From positions 79,315,127-79,379,126 of the forward strand of contig NC_086378.1 of the NCBI RefSeq assembly GCF_036588685.1: a DNA stretch of 64,000 nt, given 5' to 3'. The notes under the pieces were generated by a model. It worked only from the letters and a program-made list of their open reading frames with translations. It was not told where the DNA came from and searched no databases. Each line of letters opens with the position of its first letter. Within the stretch, counting starts at the first letter, position 1. This DNA is from Mytilus trossulus (taxonomy: Eukaryota; Mollusca; Bivalvia; Mytilida; Mytilidae). Of the stretch, positions 24,501 to 35,673 are shown in pieces. The position numbers and the translations under genes are program-made.

Positions 24501-27500
24501 GTCCATAACCTATAAGGCTTATTTTGTTCCTTAACTGATGCTCTTATGACTTATAGTATGCATTTTATATTTTCTAAGCACAAAACAAGTCATCTTTAAA
24601 TTTGTAGAGTATTTTATAATCCATTAAATTAATATATCTACTTTTTAGGAGTTTATGGGGAACGTAAAAGACGAAGAATCAGTAGTTACAAACATGTTAG
24701 GATGTCCAATCATTGCTCAGTACGTCAGAATCCATCCAATCAACTGGCTATCTCATATCACCATGCGGTTTGATCTGATTGGTTGTCCAACTGATTCAGG
24801 TACTGTATGCAATATAAATATATAAATATGTAGATTGTTTAATTACTGCTATGTTGTCCCTGGACATGCAGTTTATAACTTGACAGTTATCTGATGTGTT
24901 TGTGCATTTGGTTTTGCCATTTGTTGAGGGACTTGACGTTTTGAATTTTTGAAGAGTTCGTTTTTTTGGTTTTTTTTGTAAAACGATATTGATAGATATC
25001 AAAATATTAATTTTAAAAGTTTTCGCTTTGGGATTTTACTATAGATCTTTCTGCAATTTCCAAAAAAAATAAAAAATAAAAAAAAAATAAAAAAAACCCA
25101 AATAAGACGTTTTTATTTTTCTCATAGATCCACTAGGGAAATGTCCCACGGGCTGGGAGAATAGACCTGGTACAGATGATTGCTACATTATTACATCCAA
25201 AAAGACAAAATCTTGGATGGAAGCAAGGCAAGACTGTCTGACCAATCAAGGAGATCTGCTTAAGTTAGACAGCCAAGCCGAAAAGGTAATAACATTGCCG
25301 TTTTTGTTTGAATAATTTTCATGCAAACGTATTGCGGTAATATTTTGCACGAAGACTGAATACAAATATAAATATCACCAGTAAATAAAACGCGCCTCCA
25401 CAAAAGGCTCTTAGGTGACAATGGAATAAAAAGTTAAGTTAAAGTCATAAGAAACCTCAAATCAAAAAAAATAATGCATATGTTTTTTTATACCTCAATG
25501 GATAGTTTTAATTATAAAACTTATGTACATATTCTATTTTTCTGAAGAAAATTCTTTAATTCATTCATGTTTAGAAGAAGTTTACTTTATTTGAATTGCT
25601 TCCTTCCAGCAATTCCCCCGACATATTTTCCGTATGCAAAGTGACCTCAGTGTGACCCATCTCGTAAAAATCCGGTGATCACAATACGCATTGATGTCCT
25701 TAAAATAAACTATTATCTGAATTAACATGTTAAACACGTGCTCAATTTCCGTGCTTTTTTGTTGATTTTTTGTCGAATGTTGACAAACAGGTGACAATCG
25801 TTAAACTTCGGCTTCAAAACACGAACTCTAATTACCAGCCATATTTTCACAACAACACTGACCGATTGAAAAAAAATTACGATTATACGAAATTTACACG
25901 AAATTTTTTTTGATAAATTCGTGCACAGAAGACTTAGTTTGAGATGTTCGTATGCATTGGTTCAAGAATTGGAAGAACATTATTTTTCACCGGTCACTCG
26001 TTTCTTATGACTTTAAGAAGAGCAATGAAGTTAGAAGTTGATGATCATTGAAAACCAACAATTCTTAAAATATTTTCCAAATACAGCCAAGTATTTATTT
26101 CGAAAAATTCAAAGTGATGTAAACAGATAATTTATAACAGGTACAGTTCAGTCCGTCTAATATTTGATTTACATCTAAAAATGACAACGAGGGGCATTTG
26201 AAAACAACACTTTGTGACAAAAGAGAAGATTTCAGCTTCTTAATTGATCGTGAACTTTCCATTTTTATGTAGTATAATTTCAGCTTTACCTGCATACAGA
26301 GTATACTATATCCCAATTAATTGATACGATATTCCCGGGAAAGTATGTCCCGTCATGAGTTTCCTGGTAGAGGGTTGCTACTCAAAAGAAAGCTATTAAA
26401 CCAAGGGTTCCAAATGGCGAGGTTGAAATCATCCTTTCGTGAATTTTACGGACGCCATTGCAAGTTTGTTGACCGTTAAGAAATATTCGTTTCACAGACG
26501 ATAAACCATACCCTTTTCCACCTCATAATCACGTGCAACTAAATTTCATCATTATCGAATATACCACTTATCACGGCCTGTTTTTAAACATGTTAGTGAA
26601 TATTTGTGGATCTGGTTGATTTCGAATGTAGAAGAATAAATTTCCCTATTACAATGTTGTCTTCTCTTAATTATATGGTTATAGCTGACGTAACAACAAT
26701 TTGCAGTTAAAAGCAATGCTTTTTAATGATTTCAAAGATGTTCGTCAATAGTTTCGAACATACAGAAATATTTTTTTCTATTTTACCAATGCACTCGGTA
26801 CTAAAGAATTGTATAACATATAAAAAATATAAGTTATCTTGGGGTCAGCACATCTTCAAAGTCGTTATTGTCGTACGTTAACTTTTACAAGAATCGCAAG
26901 ATTAGATTTTGAACCATACAGCTGCCTTTAAAAACGTATAATTTTTGCATTGTTTTATGCATCACTTGTAGACAAAAACATCAGGTAAGGGACTCTGGCA
27001 CCTTGTAGCATCTAGTTTAATATCCTTAAGGATCAAATAAGTTTTCAGCTGTTTAAGTTCCTATAATCCTTAGTTTGAAAATAAAAACTTTTGCCAGAGG
27101 ATGAAATGCTCTAAGTAAGAAATTGTTTTTTTTCTTTGTTTTATTTCTCGTATATTGTTTCAATTTTTTCTCTCTCCATATTTTAGAGTTGGCTGACAGC
27201 ACGATTATCACAAATACAACATTCTAAATTTGCAAGCAACCAACTTTATCAAGTATGGATTGGTTTGAACAACCGACCTAGAAAAGACTCCAGTAAATAT
27301 GTATGGACAGATGGTACACCACATGATCTTACTTTGTTGTAAGTATAACGTTACTAGATTTTTATAACTTAACATGCATCTACTTCGTGTTTCATTTTTT
27401 TTTATGTTTCCTACATGTATACCGATTTGAAAAAATGTGATAACAAAAAAAAATCATGATCTACAACTTAAAAATACCTGTAGTTTTTATCCGTTTTCAA

Positions 27501-29630
27501 AATGCATCTGCAAGATTTATGTTATTACAATATAAAAGAAGAATACCATGCGATAATCAGAATTTAACTGGCCAGATTTTTTTTTCAGGCCATGGAAGAA
27601 GGGAAACCCAGACAATTATGCTGGAAGTGAACACTGTGGAGAATTTGTCAACTCCGAACTGAATGATGTCAATTGTTTTGCACCTTTACCATACGTATGT
27701 GAGAAAAAGAAATGTAAGTTTCAAAGAAATTATAATAACAAACATCAATCCAGATAATTTTACAAAAACATGTCTTTTGATTAACATTTCTATATATAGT
27801 GCAGATAAAATTTTATGTTTCCAAGTCATTGACAAGAAAAATAACTGCGTAAAAAAATAAATACTATAAGACATTGATGAAAAAAAAAATCCTCAATAAT
27901 ATGAACCAAAATCTTGGTCTGTTTTTATATAAAGACTGGACACCACCTGCTAATGCAATATACAGCAACAACAATAATAATAACAACAATAACAATGTAA
28001 ATGGTTCTGGTCATGGAACAAGTGGAAGTGGCTGTCCTACCCCTGGAGGAACAGGAACTGGTGGAACCGGAACTGGTAGTACCGGAACCGGAAGTGGTTT
28101 CATTACACCTCCATCAAATCTCATTCCAGCTACATTGAAACAAATTGTCCCAACTAAGAGTAAGTTGATGTTTTTTTTAGTAAATAGAAAACAGTTTATA
28201 AAATAAAGGAAATGTTCATAAACTTTACAAACGTGAAAAATATACTATGAAAATAAAAGAAAGGAAACAAACTTCAACTTCTTGGAAAGGAGAAGTACTT
28301 TATATTTTTTTTGTAGAAAGGCGTTTTTGTTGATGTTAACTATTAAGTAACAACCGACCTCTTTTCGTTGATTATCTTGCACATAAATCAGGCGGTTATT
28401 TCTGTTCTGTTTGAATTGGTTTACGTTTGCAAATGTTTTTTTTATACTTTTGCAATTGAAATGATATTTTAACATTAGTGTTGTATTTATTACTCACAAG
28501 TTAACGTTAGTATTTTGTGACGTCATTTGGAATACATACTTCACGTTAGACAGAAGTGCTGTAGTAATATTTGTTGAATGATGGTTGATGGTATTCATTA
28601 TCTAATTGTTCAGGCATTTTCTGTCCGATTGTCAATTTTAAGAAGAAATAAAAAATTGCTTTTAATTATGTAATGTTTTATTTTATAAACATCATGCTTA
28701 AACCGTTATTTTATTTTACTCACGCACGAGTTGAATGGAAAGCAGAATAGTTTAATGGTTTGCTGATATAACAGCGATATAACACTTTTTATTTTGCGGG
28801 GGCAAATACATACACGAAGAGAATCATATGAACATCACTAAAAGTATATCCAATTTAATATAATATATGTTCTTTTAAGTTTAGAATTAACACGATATAA
28901 TCATAGAATTACAACATTTAATTGTTTTTTGCAGAACCAGGAGGTATGAATTTGCCGTGTCCAATTGGTGGTCAATGTTTAACAATAGGAAATAACTTTT
29001 ATACCAGTAAGTAGAGATTCCAACTATTTCAAAGTTGCTACTGTTTTTCGAAAATTATTTTGTTATGGTGTGGTAAAAAATCTTGTAAGTGTGTTTTTAG
29101 TCCTGGTATCTATGATGAGTTTATTTATATTTATTTGAAAACAGTTTTAATCTATTAGAATTTCAAACGGTTTTTACTGTATATAAGGATTCCAGCTTAA
29201 GGAAACCGTAGTATACCACGGTTCGAAATTCATAAATCGATTGTGAAAAAAAAATCCGGGTTACAAACTAAATCTGAGGGAAACACATCATGAACAAGGG
29301 GAGAAGAACGAAACCACAGAATCGCTAAATTGCAACACACAGAGAAAAGAAATTTAAGACAAAAATAAAATAGTAATAGCCATTTTCCTGTTTTTATCAT
29401 GTATATTTTTCCAAAATATTCATACACTTTTTTCCCCAGACGGATGTGGAAATGGAACGGACGGATGTATGCACAAAGGATTAGGAGACCACCAATCTTG
29501 CAAAGGGTGTCATTACTACCTAACGTGTGCTCCAAGTGGTGTGTTTACCAGACCGTGTCCAGTACAATTGAAATTTGACGACAACTTAAAGGCATGTGTT
29601 GGTATTTCGTCAACATGTAAAGGACCTTGA
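21517..29630 (+). CDS. Gene A: secreted lectin with SUEL, F5/8C, C-type lectin and chitin-binding domains
   Basis: The model has 11 exons: 21517-21909, 22289-22324, 22579-22790, 23925-24089, 24649-24799, 25128-25285, 27187-27338, 27589-27713, 27935-28159, 28935-29006 and 29440-29630. All joins are GT-AG and in frame, giving about 626 residues plus a missing first exon. A hydrophobic leader (VVFNFLIFCILV) opens it. Exon 1 holds a SUEL/rhamnose-binding lectin domain (FGR, EDPC and KYLDIIYDC motifs), then a Thr tract. Exons 3-5 form an F5/8C discoidin domain (QIQAS to MRFDLIGC). Exons 6-8 form a long-form C-type lectin with six cysteines, WIGL, NPD and LND motifs, suggesting Ca2+-dependent sugar binding. 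An Asn-run and Gly-Thr linker follows, then a chitin-binding type 2 domain with eight cysteines. Every domain is bounded by phase-1 introns. The start exon, exon 2 and the exact edge of exon 3 (22579 or 22588) are uncertain. Confidence 0.85.
21890..22330 (+). repeat. Minisatellite made of a duplicated exon-intron junction (gene A)
   Basis: Nine imperfect copies of a 40-60-bp unit each contain AAACCACTTACAG followed in most copies by a splice-donor-like GTAAGC or GTACGT. They occur near 21896, 21950, 22006, 22051, 22094, 22144, 22187, 22228 and 22290. The first is the true 3' end of the lectin exon. Several copies also have an upstream CTACAG acceptor that would define a 15-nt, phase-1 micro-exon encoding VKPLT. 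The last unit sits in a plausible 36-nt exon (22289-22324) with a strong GTAAGC donor. Confidence 0.8.
22838..22975 (+). repeat. Diverged copy of the 'ATGCCC...CGTCCGTCC' mollusc-type repeat
   Basis: The stretch starts with TTTTTATGCCC and continues into GCCCGTCCGCCCCATCCGTC, resembling the left half of the repeat at 50440-50605 that hosts the retroelement in gene D. It lies in the gene A intron after 22790. It is too diverged to define the ends. Confidence 0.45.
23270..23580 (+). repeat. Interspersed mussel-type repeat, family FR-A (gene A intron)
   Basis: The block begins at TGCCTGTACCAAGTCAGGAA and runs through GATTTTGCCATGTGATTATG and a GGACGCTTCCGGGTGCGGG segment to TCTTTGACACATTCCCCATT. 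Related copies are seen at 24845-24960 (partial), 36325-36460 and 37265-37420 on the plus strand, and at 46085-46290 and 59405-59690 on the minus strand. The family is recognised from memory as common in mussel introns; its class (SINE or DNA element) is not decided by this sequence. Confidence 0.6.
25439..26016 (+). mobile_element. TTAA-ended MITE, copy 1 (gene A intron)
   Basis: The 578-bp element is bounded by inverted repeats TTAAAGTCATAAGAAAC at 25439 and its reverse complement ending at 26016. The TTAA termini recall piggyBac-type target sites. Its interior (GTGCACAGAAGAC, CGTAAAAATCCGGTGATCAC, CACGTGCTCAATTTC) is found inverted at 56662-57206, in an intron of gene D. No coding capacity was seen, so it would depend on a transposase supplied elsewhere. 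Confidence 0.8.
26150..26505 (+). pseudogene. Reverse-transcriptase 3' fragment (gene A intron)
   Basis: The nucleotide sequence aligns with the 3' third of the retroelement at 50606-51965. It matches through a GACAAAAGAG-GATTTCAGCTT block, the TTGATACGATATTCCCG block, AGGAAGCTATTAAACCAA and TTTTACGGACGCCATTG, and a GTTGACCGTTA end. Frames are broken by several indels. This is a 5'-truncated dead copy that ends before the usual 3' tail. Confidence 0.75.
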
Positions 29631-31950
29631 GCTGATTCGATGTTTATTCGTTTGACTTATAAAATTTATATACTACATGTACTCATTGGATATTAATTTA
29701 TTACCATTGTTCTGTATCGATTTTAAATTTGCTTTATTTATGATGATTTCATTAAAAAAACTAAAAGAGTTACTAGTATTTCATTTCTTCAGCAACTTTG
29801 AAGGAAATCAATTTGTTGCATTCATTTTTCTTTGTCGGAAGGGAAGGTCTTTTCAGTTTTAGACTTGGACTCTTACTGCAGCTACTATTTTCATATATTA
29901 TTCTATAACCATTTATGGTTTGGTCATATCAAATAAAACGATAATTGGTAGGAATAAAGGCAACAGTAGCAGACGACTGTTCTACTATGATAAATATACA
30001 AATCACCTGCCAATTAAGAGAAAACCTAGAATAATTTATGATCTTAACTTATAAAAATAAGAGCAAATATAACAGAGAACAAGAAAGTCTGATACAGTGA
30101 TATGAAACCAAATGTTAAATGACCATGGATTTGTTCATTTGTAACAGCAATCGAGTCCTTGTGTTTTCAATTTAAACATTCATTTAGCAACTGCAATGTA
30201 TCGCAGTATCATTTACTTGCGAGGATTAATATGTCAAGTGCCACTAGTTGAACAGGAACTGCTAACCTATTGAAACACACATACGGTTTTATTGAGATTC
30301 CTAAAACTAGATCGTGTGTTTTCTTTGTAATTTTCTGTTATCGTTTGTTTTCTTTCATCGTTTTTTCCTGATTTCTGTAGTGTTGTCTGTTTTATTAAAC
30401 TTGATATTTCTTGCCACCTATATATCTTCCTGGAACTTTTATACCTAATTTTATTACGTCATTGACTATTGTCATTGCACAGACTTTTCTCTTAACCAAA
30501 TGTTAAAACAGAAATTAAATATACGATATAACCTAATAGCATAATGAGCTGGTGTGTGTTATCTTATAATACAAAACAAGGAGATGCTGTATGATTGTTT
30601 CACTCATACGCATTGGCATTGCGTCAACTAACAATTTGACAAACATTATACTAATAACCTCCCCTAAGTGTTGAAATTGCATTTAGTTCAAATTTAAAAG
30701 ATGGTCTTAACCTTTCACCTTGACCATCCTTTCCTGTCTATGGAACACGGACTATCACAAGATTCTTGGTCACTATTGTTTAAGGTCTATGAGTTACACC
30801 AACATACCATTAAAGTCGAATACAAAAAGGAAATACCTCTCATAACATATTACATGATCGCTTTGGTTCAAATTGAACAAAATATCCTGAGAAATTATCT
30901 AAATAAAACGTTTAACGTTTTAAATTTTCCGAAAATAAGCGATAGCAATAAAAAAATATGTATGGAGGAATAATTCAAATATGGTAAAGTGTTTGGTTTC
31001 ACAGGATTAGTTTCAAAGGCGTAATAAGAATATCTAATTATGATATCATTATGATATCAACTTGGTTCGCAGAAAAGAATGGGAGAAAAAAACATTTATT
31101 TAATTAAACCAAAATCTTTCGGTTAATGAACAAAACACTATCAAAACTTTTCCCCATTTATAGTCTTACTTTGAAAGGAGTATATGCATGGAACAGTCTT
31201 TAAAAATTCTATATACATCCCGTGATTATCAAATGTATAAATGAGCGATTATTTGTGTATACATATTTGAATTTATATTTTTGATCACTGTAAATTGATG
31301 CTTACATCAACATGTTTATTGAGACGCATAACTGTTTTCAAACTGTATCTTTAATAAGACTGATTTAACCTATGGATGAATGCCGAAGAAAAACACCACA
31401 AAAGGATTTTTGCATTGTAAATGTAAAACGTATGAACTACTAAAGCCGGCATATAAGAGAATACTATATTGATATATGAAAAACCTTATTGCATGTTTAT
31501 CAAATTGTTAGCACCCTCATCGTACTTTCTCCTTTCATGAACTGAAGTCAAATCATTAAAATCGAGCTTATTTTTTTTGTCAACCTATTACATGGACTAA
31601 CAATAAATGCTACTTAAGTAAGTGTATCATAGAAAGTCAAACGCATAATAATTTCTGAACGAATTCAGAACTTTATGAATAAACTTTTTGTTAACGTATG
31701 CTAGTATAAGCTGATACGAAAATTAGCTATATATTTTCAAATTCAATTTTATTTTGTTAATACTCTCCCAGAATCTAAATCACCCTATGACAAATGTCAT
31801 TCTCATTTCTGCCACTCAGACATGAGCGCCGAATTCTTACCGAATAATAAATATTTAGGTTTATAGATACTAGATATTTGATGAGATCAGAAAAGAAAAT
31901 AGTGATAAGAAGTATTCAATAGAACTTCAAACCCTGACCACAGCAACACA
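29631..31950. other. Intergenic A-B: 3' region of A and 5' flank of B
   Basis: The first 300 bp are probably the 3' UTR of gene A. The rest is AT-rich with no recognised gene. The last 20 bp before gene B's ATG (CCTGACCACAGCAACACA) are nearly identical to those before gene C's ATG. A GATCAGAAA block at about 31885 is also shared with 38490. These are the only visible candidates for shared promoter or 5' UTR sequence. Confidence 0.5.
29932..29937 (+). other. Polyadenylation signal AATAAA, gene A
   Basis: A canonical AATAAA hexamer lies about 300 bp after the gene A stop codon (29628-29630), with no better signal between. The position is plausible for the 3' end of the gene A transcript. Cleavage-site evidence is not available from the sequence. 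Confidence 0.5.
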
Positions 31951-34900
31951 ATGAATACTCTTGTAGTTCCAAGTAAGTTTACTACTACAAATTTATTCAA
32001 TATTCAAGAAAATGTTGTAAGTATTTGTTCATTGGTTTTTATTAACGTTTATGTTTTGACTGAATAATTCATTTCTACTTTGCTTTTTATATTAGATATA
32101 TACGGAATCTGTGGTTTAATTTAAAAAGCACTTATTAATCAAAGTGACAACTGAAAACTCACCGGAACTTATGTTGTACTGTCTTTAGGTATATCCAACT
32201 TTGAATATATATTTTATGATTATGATTATGTTATACAAACAAAATGTCAACCTGTAGCTGAGACTCTTTTAATCAGGTGATCCAAAGAGTTTTAAAATAT
32301 GATTTGCATGAAACACAAAACTATCTGAATTTCAATTACCAACAATAGATTTATACAAAGATAACTCATTACAAAATCCAGACATGTATTTGATTCAAAA
32401 CTAGGAAACTGCAGGCGAAAGCGTATACCCTTGTAGTATAGAAAAAGCCAAACGATATTTAATTAAAAAAAGCCTGTCATATGAATTTTGTGTATTAACG
32501 ATATGCTATTGATATTATTATATAGCGACGGGACACATTGGTGAAGGGAGTTGGGGGTTAGAAATATTTTTTAGAATACATAAATGGATTGATCTGTTCT
32601 GTATATAAATCGTGTGACAGGATTTTCACTGCATGATAGTATCAAGTAATAGGGCATTCTTATATCATATTGATCTCTTTTCCGACACACTATGCGTTTA
32701 CATATACAATAAGATGAAAGAAGAAAATTTCGCAACAACTGCCTTAAAAAACCTATAACTGCTGCCTCAATACGAATAACCTCGTATCTATTATTCTTAA
32801 TAGTAAATCATGTGTCTTCAAACGAGTAAATGTTCATCTTCAATAAAATCAAAAGTAGAATACCGCTGTGCAAATGTCATTAATCGATTTAGAGAAAATA
32901 AAGCCAAGTAACAAACTAAAACCAAGGGAAACACATCATATATAAGGGGAAAAAAGAAACAACAGAACACTGAAGTGCTACAAAAACAAAAACAATGCAA
33001 AATAAAAAGAAACACACTATATTAGATAACAACTGTCATATTACTGTCTTGGTACCGGACATTTAAAGAAAAAAATGGTGGATCGAACTGGGTTTAATGG
33101 CTAGCCAACCTCGCTTTAACCTTTTCTCATTGATAATATTCTATAGAAGTAATGAACCCTTATCTGATTAAGTTATTGCTTACCTACAATTGACCCATTT
33201 ATATATGAATACGGACAGGTCATAATACTTTGTCTCTGTTAAAGATAAGGACTGAAAGTAGTCTAATTATTTGACCTGTAAGTTATGTGTTGACCTCCTG
33301 TACGGTCACCTATATTTGTTCACATCTTTGGCTTTTCGTCTCTGTTGAGTTGGTGTCTCATTAGAAGTCACATGACATCTACTTTGTTGATTGGTATATT
33401 ATTGTCCCTTCCTACTCATACCAAGCAATTGCTCATGTATTTAAAAACACTTTTTTTTCACATAATAGGAATAAACTAGCATATAATTATAGTGAATAAA
33501 AAATCCATCTGATCCTAAGAGAATGATATGGATCAAACACTTTTCTAAATTTTGTCATTGTAGCATTTGTAGATATTGATTTTAAGTTGTTGCTGTTATG
33601 AATAACCTTGTACAGATTCTATTTTAATGAAGTTAAGAATTTCGATGTATACTGCATATGTTGTGTTGTCCTAAGTCAACGTTAATGAACCATTAAAAAA
33701 ATCAGAAAAGATTAATAAATGTTTGTAAACGTCCATTGGGAATAATTAAATGTATCTCTGATTCGTTTAAGCTTTATAGCTCACGAGATAACACTCCACG
33801 GGAAGAATGACAAATGAAGCCCCTTCTAACACATTATTTGAAATCAGAACAGACTCCTACGCTCAACAACTTCGAATTGAAATAAATGCAACCAACCTAA
33901 ACCACTGTTGAACGTAACATTTAAAATTACCAAGCTATTTCCATGAATTATAGAATTGTTCTAAATATCAATGGCATATTAATAGTTATATGGTTTGCTA
34001 CTGACACATTTCGGGTCCATATATTTTATCCTGTATGGGTCCGTAGGAGTCCATTTGTTTTTATTAGATAATGTGCTCTATAAACATTGTGTTTATTATT
34101 ATTTTTTTTTTTACTAAAACACGAATATGTCATAACACCAAGTCATGTGCAACTCATGTATAATGTAAAGTTCATTTAATCATATTTTTTGTAATTTCAG
34201 TTCTTTGTATTCTTATTGTTAGTACCCACGCATTATTATTAGATGTTACTGGTGGACCAACCCATTTCGGTAGGTGATACAAATATGCAGTTAAGTGATT
34301 CATTATTAAAATGTCGTTTGTTGGAAATGATTACCCGGGATGACCAAAAGAGGGATGAAAGATATCAGAGGGACATTCAAACTCATAGATTGAAAATAGA
34401 ATGACAACGCCATGGCTAAAAATAAACAGGCAGACAAATGATAGTAGAGAAGACACAACATAGAAAACTATAGACTAAGTTACACAAACCCAACCAAAAC
34501 TGGTGGTGATCTGCGATAACTTTGTTATTTTATGACAAAAGATATCAACCCATGTTCTTGTTATATTTCTTAACGCAAATATATGTATTCCATTGTGGCG
34601 GATACAATGTATAAGCATTCGAAAGGGGAACAATCGTGCCATTCTCTTAACTGATATGTTTATCTATTTTCATAAATTAGAATGTTCTTTTCATTTAAAG
34701 ATTTGATTCTTCTTCTCTGTTGAAGATATCCTCAAAATTTAAGGACTAAGTGAGTTTTGTTTTAGATACATACCTCCTGTACATGTATGTTTATAATAAA
34801 TTTGACACTGGAACGCAAATTACTACAGTTATATCACAGTTTATATGGTGTTTTTTTTTATCACAATTCATAGTGTCGCTGAGCTTCTACAATGTTTTAA

Positions 34901-35673
34901 ATTAAACAAAATTCAAGAAAAAAATATTTAACAAACAGGCTTTGAATATTTTGACAAAATGCATGCTTCCAAAATGCCGTATGTGAACTTGAACATTTTG
35001 GTAAATACCAGTGAAATAAAATCTTTGACATTTCTGGATTATCCGAGAACTTAAATTATTTTCACAGAAATAAAGAAATGTATAATTATTTAATTCTTAA
35101 AACGATTTTCAAGTTTTCATACACCATTTTGGAAGCAAACTTTACAAACTTTACAAACAACTGACATTGGCAATTTTGTAATATGTCGTATTTCAAACGT
35201 TTTGATTGATCTAACTGTATGCTATTTTGTAATACCAAAGATTTCCTCCCGCCCAGACCATTGGTGTCAAAAAAGTCATATACGACATTTTAGAAGCCCA
35301 GCGACGATAGATTTTGCATGACTTTTTTGTCACAGATATTTGGGTTTTGAAAGTTTTGCTATGGGGTGGTAAAAATGCTGTATCTGTAAAAGTTTATTAA
35401 TTGAAAAGTAGTTATAATTAATAACAATTTTTAATTTTTTTTTATGTTATTTATGCTTGGCCTCTTCTACTACTTTGATTTCTTTCAGACGGATGTGAAC
35501 ATGAAACATGCATGAAGAAAGGATTAGGAGACCACCAGTCTTGTAAGGGGTGCCATTATTACGTTACTTGCGCCCCAAATGGCGTGTTTACTAGACCATG
35601 TCCATTAAAACTACAATATGACGATAAGTTAAAGGCATGTGTTGGTATTTCGTCAACTTGTAGTGGACCTTGA
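31951..35673 (+). CDS. Gene B: small secreted single chitin-binding-domain protein
   Basis: Three exons, 31951-31972, 34201-34269 and 35489-35673, join in phase 1 with good donors (GTAAGT, GTAGGT) and acceptors (TTTCAG) to give 91 residues. Residues 1-22 or so are a signal peptide split across exons 1-2 (core ILCILIVSTHALLL). A short linker leads to an eight-cysteine chitin-binding type 2 domain containing CKGCHYYVTCAP and ending ACVGISSTC. Exon 3 and its upstream intron resemble the last exon of gene A at very high identity, whereas exons 1-2 resemble those of gene C. Gene B is therefore a mosaic of its two neighbours' modules. Ligand and role are inferred from the domain only. Confidence 0.9.
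32870..33112 (-). repeat. Interspersed repeat family FR-B (gene B intron 1)
   Basis: On the minus strand this carries the family landmarks of a repeat also present at 9640-10090, 29218-29345 (minus), 35940-36290 (minus), 42430-42690 and 48180-48445: a TGTCC-GTACCAAG block, a run of TGTGT-rich sequence, TTATATTTGATGTG-TTTCCC, and a TCGATTTATGA terminus. Small open frames inside these copies are by-products of the repeat, not genes. Confidence 0.6.
33190..33410 (-). repeat. Old repeat copy shared by intron 1 of genes B and C
   Basis: The block starts ACGGACAGGTCATAATAC and continues through TTTGACCTGTAA and ACCTATATTTGT. The same order occurs at 39655-39840 in gene C intron 1. Its second half matches, on the minus strand, the repeat with the landmark GATTGCCAATGAGACAAC (41222-41370). 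The shared location implies insertion before B and C duplicated. The inverted pair ACAGGTCA/TGACCTGT is retained in both introns. Confidence 0.6.
33860..34060. repeat. Concentric-hairpin element, partial copy in gene B intron 1
   Basis: The stretch from CAACTTCGAATTGAA to TATGGGTCCGTAGGAG is about 85-90% identical to 37540-37735. It contains GGTTTGCTACTGACAC and a GGGTCCATA/TATGGGTCC dyad, the same nested inverted-repeat layout seen in fuller form at 55238-55363. It ends abruptly at TCCATTTG. No coding content. Confidence 0.65.
34340..34520 (-). mobile_element. Retroelement 3'-tail copy (5'-truncated), gene B intron 2
   Basis: The minus strand carries the non-coding tail that follows the reverse transcriptase at 51664-51965, in the reverse orientation: a GGGACATTCAAACTCATAGATT block, AACGCCATGGCTAAAAAT, GACACAACATAGAAAACTA and CCAACCAAAACTGGTGGTGAT. 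No reverse-transcriptase coding sequence is attached. Confidence 0.75.

Noticed and set aside
27663..27874. Open frames on both strands next to the gene A C-type lectin exon
   Set aside because: They run through an exon end and intron in non-coding frames; the phase-consistent exon 27589-27713 explains the coding signal.
30701..30973. 90-codon plus-strand open frame between genes A and B
   Set aside because: No recognisable domain, signal peptide or splice context; composition is like random AT-rich sequence.
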